A stretch of 64,000 nt of DNA from assembly GCF_029543245.1 (NCBI RefSeq), contig NZ_JARQWV010000008.1:62001-126000 (forward strand), in the 5' to 3' direction. Numbering within the stretch: the first letter of the stretch is position 1; every line of letters begins with the position of its first letter. Below are positions 41,901-50,304 of this stretch, in pieces. Under the pieces are notes generated by a model. That model made no database searches and had not been told where the DNA came from. It saw only the letters and a list, made by a program, of their open reading frames with translations. Made by a program: the position numbers and the translations under genes. This DNA comes from Caulobacter endophyticus. Its GTDB lineage: Bacteria; Pseudomonadota; Alphaproteobacteria; Caulobacterales; Caulobacteraceae.

Positions 41901-43555
41901 CGATCGCCGGCGACGTCGTCGCCAACGGCGCACTGGTCTTCGACCGCTCCGACAGCCTGACCTTCGGCGGAACGATCAGCGGCGCCGGACGCCTTCGCCA
42001 GGTCGGCGCGGGCAGGACGCAACTGACCGGCGGCTCCGCCGGCTTCACCGGCGCCACCACGGTCGAGCAAGGTACGCTGGTCGTGAACGGCCAATTGGGC
42101 GGAACGCTGGACGTCTGGGCCGGTGCTCGTCTCCAGGGCGTCGGCACGGTGGGGACCACGGTGGTGTCGGGCACGATCGCGCCGGGCAATTCGATCGGCA
42201 CGCTGAACGTCGCCGGCGGCGTCACCTTCAAGACCGGTTCGGTCTTCGAGGTCGAGGCGAACGCGGCGGGACAGGCCGACAGGATCGTCGCGTCTGGCGT
42301 CGCCACGATCCAGGGCGGCGCCGTCAGGGTGCTGGCGGGCGCGGGAACCTACAGGCCCGAGACCAGCTATGTGATCCTGCACGCCGACGGCGGCCTGGCG
42401 GCCGGGAGCAGGTTCGACGGCGTCACCTCGAACCTGGCCTTCCTTGACCCCTCGCTCAGCTATGACGCCTCCAACGTCTATCTGCGCCTGCGCCGCAACG
42501 ACATCAGCTTCGCGGACATCGGCGCGACCCCGAACCAGGCCGCGGTGGGGGGCGGCGCCGAAGCCCTGGGCTGGAACAGCCCGGTCTTCGTCGCCGTGGT
42601 CAACCTTTCGGCTGATCAGGCGCGCGACGCCTTCGACCAACTGGCCGGTTCCGACTATGCAGGCCTGCGCGGTTCGCTGATCCAGGACAGCCGCTTCGTG
42701 CGCGACGCCATCCTGGGGCGCGGCGACCTAGCCGGCGCCGAGGGACGCTCGGCTTGGGGGCAGGCCTTCGGCGGCTGGGGCTCCATGAAGGGCGACGGCA
42801 ACGCCCAGAGCTACGACCGCGACATCCAAGGGCTGTTGACCGGCTACGACGGCTCATTGGGCCGGGACATCCGCGCCGGCGTCGCCGTGGGCTACAGCGG
42901 CGGAGACTTGAAGACCACGCGCGCCACGCACGACGTCGAGACCTACCATCTCGGCGGCTATGTCCTGGCCGAGCGTGGCGGGCTGTCGTTCCAGCTCGGC
43001 GGCGCCTATGCATGGCATGACGTAAAGGCCTCGCGCCGGGTTGCGTTCGGAACGTTCGGCGAGGCCTTGTCCAGCGACTATTCGGCCCGCACCTATCAGG
43101 CGTTCGGTGAAGTCGCGGTGAAGCGCGAACTGGCGGGCGCGACGGTGCAGCCGTTCGCCGGCCTGGCCTATGTGGCCCTGAGCGACGCCGATGTCAGCGA
43201 GCAGGGCGGCGGCGCCGTGCTGCATGGCGGTGGCGATCAGCACCTGACCTATGGTTCGATCGGCGTGCGGCTGAAGAGCGACCTGAGCACCGGCGAGCTT
43301 GGCTTGCGCCTCACCGGTTCGGTCGCCCTGCGCCACGCGTTCGGCGATCGCGCGCCGACCATCGACCTGGCCTTTTCCGGCGCGTCGCCGTTCCGGGTCG
43401 CCGGCGCGCCGATCGACAAGGACAGCCTCGCCGTCAATCTGGGCATGGAAGCCGACCTCGCCCGATCCGTGGTGCTGGGCGTGACCTATTCGGGAGATTA
43501 CGGCGACCGCGCGACCGACCACGGCGCTCGCGCCCAGCTCAGCTGGAGGTTCTGA
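38918..43555 (+). CDS. Large Gly-rich type Va autotransporter
   Basis: A 1545-residue autotransporter. An extended N-terminal region plus signal peptide (RSSISLTVLALAVGLGAPMVQA) leads into a passenger of about 1230 residues. Residues about 48-330 are extremely Gly/Ala/Ser-rich with runs of consecutive Gly; from about 540 on it contains autotransporter-associated repeats (TKAGAGTLTLSGE, GSGKLILTGDSSGFTG, TEAGTLILTGANSYAGGTS). Two tandem copies of about 67 residues start near 902 and 969. The beta-barrel domain spans about 1280-1545 and ends in RAQLSWRF with the required terminal Phe. It starts with GTG after AGCAGG. Probably a surface adhesin; no protease or esterase motif was seen. Confidence 0.9.
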   Translation: MRQSFNKVRAFNNTRVIRSSISLTVLALAVGLGAPMVQARQITQGGGAGAGYSPHTPQGGIAGGGGGASGAGSYGGSAAGTPTGSAEAGAGGAGGQPGALNDLSAGGGGAAGAGAGGDGGLGWQLATTGTTSLAVDYIATDGANGGASAAGGGGGGGLVLTGANVQLSTAGYDVTGGDGGAGSGGVGGGGGGGGGGAGLVLLNGGSVTVNGGAGGSASAITGGTGSSFGNGGAGLFLYSGGALNVVSGTITGGAGGTFASWAGAGAAGVLSNLGTITNAGTITGGEGGYGYSNGGAAGIGVIAWGGSIENSATGLIAGGVGGRGNGGSGSNYSGAGGAGIVFTGGQPGLLVNAGTIQGGAGGPASNAIRRGAGGRGVVGASTGSTTIINSGTIIGGVSVNFQRAYAIELFGSDNRLELHAGSWIRDVTAVTGGGSNNVLALGGADDDTFDAMHIGSDGSVDGYGYMGFDTFEKLGASTWTLTGTGNQTWSVREGVLKGDSNSLAGDVVFVGGAGSRGVVFDQAFDGVYAGRISSGGTVTKAGAGTLTLSGEIASDWTISGGGVIAGARTLGGDATIAAGAFLTLDQVSDATYGHVLSGAGEFRKAGSGKLILTGDSSGFTGSTTVGSGTLSVNGSLSGSTFTVASGATLAGSGTVGAVTVQSGGRLAPGNSVGSLSIDGDLTLASGASLDIELGASGASSASSGVSDRVVVSGDLALNGVVNLSQSAALADGLVGVGYYRLITYGGTLTASTAVIGATPSQAGLGYELQTGGGRVDLFVSNAFIVGDDTLQHWQGGDGVWSAAATQWLNQGGNAPTNWAGKHAIFKDAAGFAGGLITMRDAQSFQGLQFVDEGYELTGAGQLVTVSTGSEIRVLSDEARIGAAITGAGGVIKTEAGTLILTGANSYAGGTSIQAGTLQIGDGGASGSIVGDVVNKGVLAFDRSDSATFGGLVSGSGAVRILGGGVTLTANNTYAGGTAIASGALLKLGAGGATGSIAGDVVANGALVFDRSDSLTFGGTISGAGRLRQVGAGRTQLTGGSAGFTGATTVEQGTLVVNGQLGGTLDVWAGARLQGVGTVGTTVVSGTIAPGNSIGTLNVAGGVTFKTGSVFEVEANAAGQADRIVASGVATIQGGAVRVLAGAGTYRPETSYVILHADGGLAAGSRFDGVTSNLAFLDPSLSYDASNVYLRLRRNDISFADIGATPNQAAVGGGAEALGWNSPVFVAVVNLSADQARDAFDQLAGSDYAGLRGSLIQDSRFVRDAILGRGDLAGAEGRSAWGQAFGGWGSMKGDGNAQSYDRDIQGLLTGYDGSLGRDIRAGVAVGYSGGDLKTTRATHDVETYHLGGYVLAERGGLSFQLGGAYAWHDVKASRRVAFGTFGEALSSDYSARTYQAFGEVAVKRELAGATVQPFAGLAYVALSDADVSEQGGGAVLHGGGDQHLTYGSIGVRLKSDLSTGELGLRLTGSVALRHAFGDRAPTIDLAFSGASPFRVAGAPIDKDSLAVNLGMEADLARSVVLGVTYSGDYGDRATDHGARAQLSWRF

Positions 43556-43689
43556 CCGCCGCCGCCGGCCGGGCGAGGCGGCGGCGCCCGCAACATCGAG
43601 GTCGATCGCGGCGGTGAAATTGCGTATGGCTTGAGCGGCCTTCGGCGGGCGTGGGCCCTGCAAGGGGCAGGCGTCGCGCCGAAGCGTGC

Positions 43690-43713
43690 GGAACGCGTCC
43701 CTGGACGCGTTCC
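43690..43713. promoter_or_regulatory. 24-bp palindrome between the autotransporter and dusA
   Basis: GGAACGCGTCC (43690-43700), CT, GGACGCGTTCC (43703-43713). Perfect 11-bp arms with a 2-nt centre, 23 bp before the dusA start. The tight loop suits a protein-binding dyad better than a terminator. Confidence 0.5.
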
Positions 43714-43736
43714 AGAGCTTTGAAGTCAGTCGAAAA

Positions 43737-44768
43737 ATGAAGCCATTTCAGCCGCATAGATTCTCCGTAGCTCCCATGATGGATTGGAGCGACCGCCACT
43801 GTCGCTCGCTGCACCGCGTGCTCTCGTCGCGGGCGCTGCTGTATTCGGAGATGGTCACCACCGGCGCGGTGCTGCACGGCGATCGTGAGAAGCTGCTGGG
43901 CTACGCGCCCGATCAGCATCCGGTGGCGCTGCAACTGGGGGGCTCGGAGCCCGCCGACCTGGCCGCCGCCGCGCGGATCGGCGAGGACTACGGCTACGAC
44001 GAGATCAATCTGAACGTCGGCTGCCCGTCCGACCGCGTGCAGAGCGGCCGGTTCGGCGCCTGCCTGATGCGCGAACCCGACCTGGTGGCGGAATGCATGG
44101 CCGCCATGTCCGCCGCCGTGAAGGTTCCGGTGACGGTCAAGTGCCGCATCGGGGTCGACGACCAGGATCCGGAGGAGGCGCTGTTCACCCTGGTGGACAA
44201 GTGCGTCGCCGCCGGCGTTTCGACCTTCATCGTCCATGCCCGCAAGGCCTGGCTGCAGGGCCTGTCGCCGAAGGAAAACCGCGACGTCCCGCCGCTGGAC
44301 TATCCGCTGGTCTATCGGCTCAAGCGCGAGCGACCGGACCTGACCATCTCGATCAACGGCGGCGTGCCCAGCGTCGATGCAGCGCTGGAGCACCTGCAGC
44401 ATGTCGACGGCGTCATGCTGGGCCGCGCGGCCTATCACGAGGCGGGCCTGCTGGGCGCGGTCGATCGCCGGGTGTTCGGCCTGGACGTTCCCGATGTGAC
44501 GCCCTTCGAGGCCGTCGAGCGCTATCGCCCCTATATCGAGGCCAGCCTGGCCGAGGGCTGGCGTCTGGCGGGCATCACCCGTCACATGCTGGGCCTGTTC
44601 CACGGCCTGCCGGGCGCGCGCGCCTGGCGCCGCATCCTTACCGTAGAGGGCGTGGGCGAGGGGGCCGGCATCGAGGTCGTCGACAAGGCCCTGGAGGCCG
44701 TCCGCCGCGCCGTCGAGGAGCGCGAGGCCCGTGGCGCCCAGAGCGCAGTCGAAGCCGCCGAAGGCTGA
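43737..44768 (+). CDS. dusA: tRNA-dihydrouridine(20/20a) synthase DusA
   Basis: A 343-residue FMN enzyme that reduces uridines in the tRNA D-loop with NADPH. Diagnostic blocks: FSVAPMMDWSDRHCR (FMN site), YSEMVTTGAVLHGDR, NLNVGCPSDRVQSGRFGACLM with catalytic Cys96, VTVKCRIGVDD, FIVHARKAWLQGLSPKENR and VMLGRAAY. The GLSPKENR block is typical of the DusA branch. Length matches the family. ATG at 43737 is the start with MKPFQPHRFSVAP; the frame extends to 43686, but without similarity. The ribosome-binding site is weak (GAAGTCAG). Confidence 0.96.
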   Translation: MKPFQPHRFSVAPMMDWSDRHCRSLHRVLSSRALLYSEMVTTGAVLHGDREKLLGYAPDQHPVALQLGGSEPADLAAAARIGEDYGYDEINLNVGCPSDRVQSGRFGACLMREPDLVAECMAAMSAAVKVPVTVKCRIGVDDQDPEEALFTLVDKCVAAGVSTFIVHARKAWLQGLSPKENRDVPPLDYPLVYRLKRERPDLTISINGGVPSVDAALEHLQHVDGVMLGRAAYHEAGLLGAVDRRVFGLDVPDVTPFEAVERYRPYIEASLAEGWRLAGITRHMLGLFHGLPGARAWRRILTVEGVGEGAGIEVVDKALEAVRRAVEEREARGAQSAVEAAEG

Positions 44769-44835
44769 GCATTAGGAACTCTTGCGGCGTCTTGCGGGTT
44801 TGCCGCCCGATAAAGACTTCAAGGGACTTCCTGAA

Positions 44836-45507
44836 ATGAAGATGCGGATTTTCGCGGCGACGGCGGGCGTGGCCCTGCTGGCGGCCGCCGGCGCCCACGC
44901 CCAGGAGGGCGGCGACTTCGCCGTCGGCGCCAATGTCGGCACGCCCGGCCTGGGCCTGGAAGCGCAGTATCGGCTCAATGACAGCCTGGTCGTGCGCGGC
45001 GGCGGCGACTGGCTGGACTTCGACCACGACGAGACCTACGGCGACATCGCCTACAAGGGCAAGATCAAGTCCAAGACCGGCGGCGTCTTCCTCGACTGGC
45101 ACCCGATGCAGGGCGGCTTCTTCGTCTCGGGCGGCAGCTATTTCGGCAAGCGCAAGCTGAACCTAGCCGGCACGCCCACCCGCGACACCCAGATCGGCGG
45201 CGTCACCTTCACCCCCGCCCAGATCGGCACCATCACCGGCGACGTCGAGCTGTCGGACGCCCAGCCGTTCGTCGGTCTGGGCTGGGACAACACCTTCACC
45301 GGCGATGGCGCCTGGGGCTTCCGCGCCCTGGCCGGCGTGTCGTTCAGCGACAGCCCGAAGGTTGATCTCACCGCCTCGGGCGGCACGCTGTCGAACGACC
45401 CGACCTTCCAGCAGCGCCTGCGCGAGGAAGAGGCCGAGGTCCGCGACGACGCCAAGGACTTCAAGTACTTCCCGGTCGCCCAGGTTGGCGTGACCTACCG
45501 GTTCTAG
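44836..45507 (+). CDS. Small outer-membrane beta-barrel protein
   Basis: A 223-residue protein with a Sec signal peptide (MRIFAATAGVALLAAAGAHAQ), then alternating amphipathic strands (FAVGANVGTPGLGLEAQYRL, LVVRGGGDWLDFDHD, GGVFLDWHPMQGGFFVSGGSYF, WGFRALAGVSFSD) and a C-terminal VAQVGVTYRF ending in Phe, the outer-membrane insertion signal. It resembles OmpW/opacity-like barrels of uncharacterised Caulobacter proteins. Near the C-terminus an acidic helix (REEEAEVRDDAKDF) is likely periplasmic or extracellular. The start is after CTTCCTGAA; alternative starts exist upstream. Confidence 0.8.
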   Translation: MKMRIFAATAGVALLAAAGAHAQEGGDFAVGANVGTPGLGLEAQYRLNDSLVVRGGGDWLDFDHDETYGDIAYKGKIKSKTGGVFLDWHPMQGGFFVSGGSYFGKRKLNLAGTPTRDTQIGGVTFTPAQIGTITGDVELSDAQPFVGLGWDNTFTGDGAWGFRALAGVSFSDSPKVDLTASGGTLSNDPTFQQRLREEEAEVRDDAKDFKYFPVAQVGVTYRF

Positions 45508-45525
45508 ATCGTGCGTGTTCCTCGT

Positions 45526-45599
45526 CCTTCGACAGGCTCAGGATGAGGAACAGGGTGAAGGCCGTTCATTCGAAAACCTCACCCTGAGCTTGTCGAAGG
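45526..45599. repeat. REP-like inverted repeat (CCTTCGACA... type) between convergent genes
   Basis: Arms 45526-45548 (begins CCTTCGACAGGCTCAGGATG) and 45577-45599 (ends GAGCTTGTCGAAGG) are imperfect inverted copies around a 28-bp centre. The CCTTCGACArGCTCAGG core is a widespread intergenic repeat in Caulobacter and sphingomonad genomes (from memory). Placed between the barrel-protein gene and the convergent YbaK gene, it may also terminate both. Confidence 0.75.
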
Positions 45600-45620
45600 G
45601 CGGGGTTTTCGCGAACGGTC

Positions 45621-46094
45621 TCAGGCCACCAGCGCCGCGCGGATCGCTCCGGCCGCCGCCTGCGCGTCGGCCGGGGCCAGCAGCACCTGCAAGCCGCGCT
45701 GGCCGCCGTTGATGTAGACGCGGTCCAGCACGAAGGCCTCGTCCTCGATGGCGGTCGGGACCTTCTTGCGCTGGCCGAACGGGCTGACCCCGCCCACCTT
45801 GAAGCCGGTCAGGCGCTCGGCGTCGGCCGGCTTCATCATGGCCGCCGCCTTGCCGCCGAAGGCCGCCGCCAGCTTCTTCATGCTGACCTCGCGGTCGGAC
45901 GGCACGATCACGCAGACCGGCTTGCCGTCGACCTGGGCCATCAGGGTCTTGAGCACCTGGCCGGGCTCCACGCCCAGGGCCTCGGCGGCCTGCAGCCCCA
46001 CGCGCTCGGCATTGGGGTCGTAGTCGTAGGTCGCCACCTCGAAGGCGACGCCGGCCTTGCTGAGCGCCAGGGTGGCGGGCGTGCTCTTGGACAT
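45621..46094 (-). CDS. ybaK: YbaK/EbsC-family aminoacyl-tRNA deacylase (Cys-tRNA(Pro)-type)
   Basis: A 157-residue editing protein that hydrolyses mischarged Cys-tRNA(Pro). It has the N-terminal ATLALSKAGVAFEVATYDYDP, the conserved GVEPGQVLKTLMAQVDGKP (Lys in VLKTL is essential in the family), VIVPSDREVSMKKLAAAFGGK and KVGGVSPFGQRKKVPT. The last two motifs are the YbaK hallmark. GGGAGC precedes the ATG. Cytoplasmic. Divergent from the aminotransferase gene with only 91 bp between. Confidence 0.93.
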   Translation of the reverse strand: MSKSTPATLALSKAGVAFEVATYDYDPNAERVGLQAAEALGVEPGQVLKTLMAQVDGKPVCVIVPSDREVSMKKLAAAFGGKAAAMMKPADAERLTGFKVGGVSPFGQRKKVPTAIEDEAFVLDRVYINGGQRGLQVLLAPADAQAAAGAIRAALVA

Positions 46095-46185
46095 GGAAGC
46101 TCCCTTCGACTGCGCGGCGGTTGATGGCGCAAAGCCCAGAACAGGTCTAGCAGTCGCTCGCAGTTTTCCGACGGACCGCCTCACG

Positions 46186-47331
46186 ATGACCCGCGCCGAG
46201 ATCCAGCCCTTCCACGCCATCGGCATCAGCCGCCTGGCGCACCAGCTGAAGGGGGAGGGCGCGCAGGTCATCCACATGGAGTTCGGCCAGCCCTCGACCG
46301 GCGCGCCCGCGCCCGCCATCGCCCGCGCCCATCAGGTGCTCGACAGCGACGGCATGGGCTATTGGGAAAGCCCGGCGCTGAAGGCCCGCATCGCCCGCCA
46401 CTATCAGGAGACCTACGGCGTCGCCCTCGAGGCCGAGCAGGTGATCCTGACCTGCGGCGCCTCGCCGGCCCTGGTGCTGGCGCTGTCGAGCGCCTTCACG
46501 CCCGGCGACCGCATCGCCCTGGCGAGGCCCGGCTACGTCGCCTATCGCAACAGCCTCAAGGCCCTGCATCTGACGCCGGTCGAGATCGCCTGCGGGCCCG
46601 AGAGCCGCTACCAACTGACCGCCCAGGCCCTGGCCGCCCTCGACCCGGCCCCGGCCGGCGTGATCATCGCCAGCCCCGCCAATCCCACCGGCACGATCAT
46701 CCCGCCCGAAGAGCTCAAGGCCATCGCGGAGGTCTGCCGCGAGCGCGGGATCCGCATCGTCTCCGACGAGATCTATCACGGCCTCTCTTATGTCGGCCCG
46801 ACGCACTCGATGCTGGAGTTCGAGCCGAGCGCCCTGATCGTCAACAGCTTCTCCAAGTACTTCAGCATGGTCGGCTGGCGGCTGGGCTGGCTGGTCGCGC
46901 CGGCCGATCTCGTCAGCCGCGCCCGCGCCTTCGTCGGCAACCTGTTCCTGACCGCGCCGTCGCTCAGCCAGCACGCCGGCCTTGCCGCCATGGACGCCCG
47001 CGACGAGCTGGAAGGCCATGTCGCCGTCTATCGCGCCAACCGCCAGCTGCTGCTCGACGCCCTGCCGTCGCTGGGCCTGACCGCCATCGCCCCGCCCGAC
47101 GGCGCCTTCTACATCTGGGCCGATATCGGCCACCTCACGGACGACAGCCTGGCCTTCTGCGAGCGGCTGCTGCGCGAGACCGGCGTGGCCACCGCACCCG
47201 GCCTGGACTTCGATCCGGTCGAGGGCCGCCACTTCATCCGCTTCAGTTTCGCGGTCTCGACACAAGAGGTGCGTGAAGCGCTCGAACGCATTCAACCGTG
47301 GTTTGCAGCTCAGGTGCAAAATTCCAGATAA
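46186..47331 (+). CDS. Class I/II PLP-dependent aminotransferase
   Basis: A 381-residue aminotransferase of the AspC/AAT-like fold I. It has GMGYWESPALKARIARHY, LTCGASPALVLALSSAF, the nucleotide-like SPANPTGTIIPPEEL, VSDEIYHGLSY and the Schiff-base lysine Lys224 in NSFSKYFSMVGWRLGWLV, and ends with FIRFSFAVSTQEVREALERI (substrate Arg). The substrate could be aromatic or aspartate-type amino acids; not resolved here. ATG at 46186 is chosen at the conserved N-terminus; the open frame extends to 46057 but into the divergent YbaK promoter region. Confidence 0.9.
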   Translation: MTRAEIQPFHAIGISRLAHQLKGEGAQVIHMEFGQPSTGAPAPAIARAHQVLDSDGMGYWESPALKARIARHYQETYGVALEAEQVILTCGASPALVLALSSAFTPGDRIALARPGYVAYRNSLKALHLTPVEIACGPESRYQLTAQALAALDPAPAGVIIASPANPTGTIIPPEELKAIAEVCRERGIRIVSDEIYHGLSYVGPTHSMLEFEPSALIVNSFSKYFSMVGWRLGWLVAPADLVSRARAFVGNLFLTAPSLSQHAGLAAMDARDELEGHVAVYRANRQLLLDALPSLGLTAIAPPDGAFYIWADIGHLTDDSLAFCERLLRETGVATAPGLDFDPVEGRHFIRFSFAVSTQEVREALERIQPWFAAQVQNSR

Positions 47332-47335
47332 TGCG

Positions 47336-47363
47336 TTGACTATCCATTATGTGAGAATAAAGC
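47336..47363 (+). promoter_or_regulatory. Candidate promoter for the Tat-exported lyase-like gene
   Basis: TTGACT (47336-47341), 16-nt spacer, TAAAGC (47358-47363), in a short AT-rich stretch right after the aminotransferase stop. The -10 is poor; moderate support only. Confidence 0.33.
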
Positions 47364-47445
47364 TGCGCCCGTTCCGGTGATGAAAGGGTGGCGACGGCTG
47401 CTCGCGCGGCGTCTCGACCGCCCCGGTTCGGGAGGGCGCACCGCC

Positions 47446-50208
47446 ATGGATCCTTTCAACCGCCGCGATTTCCTGCGCAGCGCCGCCCTGGCCGGCGCCG
47501 TCGCCCCGCTCGCCGTTCAAGCCGCCCACGCCGCGCCGAAAGCGCCCGCCAATCTCGACGCCGAGGGCGTGCGCTGGCTGGACGGCGCGGCGCCCGCCGC
47601 CCACGAGGGCCAGACCTTCGGCCTGCCCTGGCCGCGCGGCGCGCAGAAGGCCAAGGCCACCTTCGCCATCACGAGCGCCAATGGTGAAGCTGTGCCGGTC
47701 CAGACCTGGCCGCTGGCCTACTGGCCCGACGGTTCGCTGAAGTGGACCGGTCACGCCATTCCCGCCGACGCCGGCCGCGCCGAGACCCTCAAGATCGTCG
47801 CCGGCAAGCCGGCCGCGCCCGCCGCCGCCGTTTCTGTGCGCGAAACCGCCGATGCGGTCGAGATCGTCAGCGGCGAGCAGTCCTGGACGATCCCGCGCAA
47901 GGGCGCCGACATCATCGCCCGCGCTGCCGTCGCCGGCCGAGAGACCGTCCGCAACGTGCGCCTCGTGGCCCTGACCCAGGACAAGCCCGACTTCGAAAGC
48001 GGCCCGGTCACCGAGACCCGCTTCGAGGGGCAGATCGAAAGCCTCGTCGTCGAGCAGAAGGGACCGGTGCGCGCGGTCGTGAAGCTGGAAGGCAAGCACC
48101 GGGGCGCTGGCCGCGCCTGGCTGCCCTTCACCCTGCGCCTCTACGTCTATGCCGGCGGCCGTTCGCTGCGGATCATGCACAGCTTCGTCTTCGACGGCGA
48201 CGAGAACCGCGACTTCATCCGGGGCCTGGGCCTCGTCGGCCAGGCGCCGATGACCGACCCGCTCTATGACCGCCACGTCCGCTTCGCCGGCGAGAACGAC
48301 GGCGTCTGGGGCGAGGGGGTCCGTCCGCTGACCGGCCTGCGCCGCGATCCGGGCAAGGCCTGGCGCGACGCCCAGGTCGCCGGCCAGAAGACGCCGGGAC
48401 TGGAGGGCATGGCCCCCACCGTCTCCAAGCGCCTCGACCTGATCCCGGCCTGGGGCGACTTCACGCTCAGCCAGCCCAATTCCGACGGCTTCTCGATCAG
48501 GAAGCGCACCAGGCCGGGCCACGGCTGGATCGACGCCATCACCAGCGGCCGGGCCACGGGCCTGGGCTATATCGGCGGCGCCAGCGGCGGCGTGGCCTTC
48601 GCCATGACCGACTTCTGGAAGCGTTGCCCGACGCGCCTGGATATCCGTAACGCCCACACCGAGACGGCCGAGTTTACCGTCTGGCTGTGGTCGCCCGACG
48701 CCCCGGCCATGGACCTGCGCTTCTATCACGACGGCATGGGCATGAACGATCACCCGGCCGAGCGCGAAGGCCTGGAGATCACCTACGAGGACTACGAAAA
48801 GAACTGGGGCCGCCCGCTCGGCATCGCCCGCACCAACGAGATCACGCTCTGGGCTTTGCCCTCGACGCCGTCGCGCCCCGACTTCGCGGCCATGGCCGGC
48901 CGCCTGCGGCAGACCCCGCGCCTGGTCGCCACGCCCGCCCGCCTGAAGGCGGCGCAGGTGTTCGGCGACTGGAGCCTGGTCGACCGCTCCACCCCGACCC
49001 GCCGCGCGCTTGAAGACCAGAACGACGGCCTGCTGGCCTTCTACATGCTCGATGTCGAGCAGCACCGCTGGTACGGTTTCTGGAACCACGGCGACGTCAT
49101 GCACACCTATGACAGTGACCGTCACGTCTGGCGCTACGACATCGGCGGCTTCGCCTGGGCCAATTCCGAGCTGTCACCGGACCTGTGGCTGTGGCTGTCG
49201 TTCGTGCGCTCGGGCCGCGCCGACGTCTTCCGCCTGGCCGAGGCCATGACCCGGCATACCGGGGAAGTCGATGTCTGCCATATCGGCCCGTACCGGGGCC
49301 TGGGCACCCGCCACGGCGTCCAGCACTGGGCCGACAGCTCCAAGCAGCCGCGCGTCTCCAACGCCGCCTACCGCCGCTACTACTACTACCTGACCGCCGA
49401 CGAGCGGGTGGGCGACCTGATGCACGCCCTGATCGACTCCGACGAGAGCCTGACCCGCGTCGACATCGGCCGCAAGCTGCCGGGCGCCCAGCCCTCGCGT
49501 CCGCCGGGCGTGGTCGACATGGGCTTCGGCACCAGCTGGAGCGCCATCGCTGCGGCCTGGCTCACCGAGTGGGAGCGCACGGGGAACAAGCACTGGCGCG
49601 ACCGCATCGTGGCCGGCATGGACACCATCGCAGCCATGCCCAAGCAGTGGTTCGCCGGCGGCACGGACTTCGACCTGAAGACCGGCAAGTTCCTGGGCAA
49701 GGGCGACACCGTCAGTGTCTCGCACCTCAACGCCGTGTTCGGCGCCGTCGAGGTGCATTCCGAGCTGTTCCAGCTGATCGACAACCCGCGCTATCGCGAC
49801 GCCTGGCTCGACTACTGCCAGTTCTACAACGCCCCCGACGCCGAGTTCCGGGCCAAGACCGGCGCGCCGGCCAAGGGCCGCAACCTCAAGGAAGGCCATT
49901 CGCGCCTGACCGCCTACGCCGCCTTCCACCGCAAGGATCCTGCCCTGGCCCAGCGGGCCTGGCGCGAATACTTCAGCGGCGACGCGGGCCTCGGCGTCGG
50001 CACGATCGCCACCAAGCGCCGCGTCGATGGCCCCGCCGTCATCGAGCCGATGGAGGAGATCCCGCGCATCTCCACAAACGCGTCCTCGCAATGGGGCCTG
50101 GCCACGATCCAGAACCTCGCCCTGATCGGCGACGCCCTGGAAGAAGCCCGCGCCAACCTGCCCGCCGCCGGCAAGCGCGGCCAGGACCTGGGCAAGGACA
50201 CGTTCTAG
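47446..50208 (+). CDS. Tat-exported YetA / exo-rhamnogalacturonan lyase-like protein
   Basis: A 920-residue protein. It starts with a Tat signal (NRRDFLRSAALAGAVAPLAV, twin Arg at 6-7, cleavage near AHA-AP). The next 85 residues (GQTFGLPWPRGAQKAKATF, VQTWPLAYWPDGSLKWTGHA) match the N-terminal barrel of YetA/PcRGLX-type exo-rhamnogalacturonan lyases (PL26), and the rest has a large alpha/alpha-barrel-like segment (DNAFYMLDVEQHRWYGFWNHGDVMH-like pattern, 575-920). This suggests a periplasmic enzyme acting on pectin-derived rhamnogalacturonan. The family call is from memory of motifs; catalytic residues were not assigned. GGGAGGG lies about 10 nt before the ATG. Confidence 0.7.
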   Translation: MDPFNRRDFLRSAALAGAVAPLAVQAAHAAPKAPANLDAEGVRWLDGAAPAAHEGQTFGLPWPRGAQKAKATFAITSANGEAVPVQTWPLAYWPDGSLKWTGHAIPADAGRAETLKIVAGKPAAPAAAVSVRETADAVEIVSGEQSWTIPRKGADIIARAAVAGRETVRNVRLVALTQDKPDFESGPVTETRFEGQIESLVVEQKGPVRAVVKLEGKHRGAGRAWLPFTLRLYVYAGGRSLRIMHSFVFDGDENRDFIRGLGLVGQAPMTDPLYDRHVRFAGENDGVWGEGVRPLTGLRRDPGKAWRDAQVAGQKTPGLEGMAPTVSKRLDLIPAWGDFTLSQPNSDGFSIRKRTRPGHGWIDAITSGRATGLGYIGGASGGVAFAMTDFWKRCPTRLDIRNAHTETAEFTVWLWSPDAPAMDLRFYHDGMGMNDHPAEREGLEITYEDYEKNWGRPLGIARTNEITLWALPSTPSRPDFAAMAGRLRQTPRLVATPARLKAAQVFGDWSLVDRSTPTRRALEDQNDGLLAFYMLDVEQHRWYGFWNHGDVMHTYDSDRHVWRYDIGGFAWANSELSPDLWLWLSFVRSGRADVFRLAEAMTRHTGEVDVCHIGPYRGLGTRHGVQHWADSSKQPRVSNAAYRRYYYYLTADERVGDLMHALIDSDESLTRVDIGRKLPGAQPSRPPGVVDMGFGTSWSAIAAAWLTEWERTGNKHWRDRIVAGMDTIAAMPKQWFAGGTDFDLKTGKFLGKGDTVSVSHLNAVFGAVEVHSELFQLIDNPRYRDAWLDYCQFYNAPDAEFRAKTGAPAKGRNLKEGHSRLTAYAAFHRKDPALAQRAWREYFSGDAGLGVGTIATKRRVDGPAVIEPMEEIPRISTNASSQWGLATIQNLALIGDALEEARANLPAAGKRGQDLGKDTF

Positions 50209-50219
50209 GAAGGCAAGAT

Positions 50220-50264
50220 CCTCCCCCTCTGGGGGAGGTGGCCGAGAGGGCCGGAGGGGGAGGT
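50220..50264. repeat. Palindromic repeat unit right after the lyase-like gene
   Basis: CCTCCCCC, TCT, GGGGGAGG (50220-50238) then GTGGCCGAGAGGGCCGGAGG and GGGGAGG. The same unit recurs at 51142-51184 with few changes, and inverted near 51290-51342. It lies 11 nt past the stop and may terminate transcription. Confidence 0.7.
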
Positions 50265-50304
50265 TGCGGCTGAGGCTTGAGGCCACCCCCACCAGCCAAC
50301 AACA

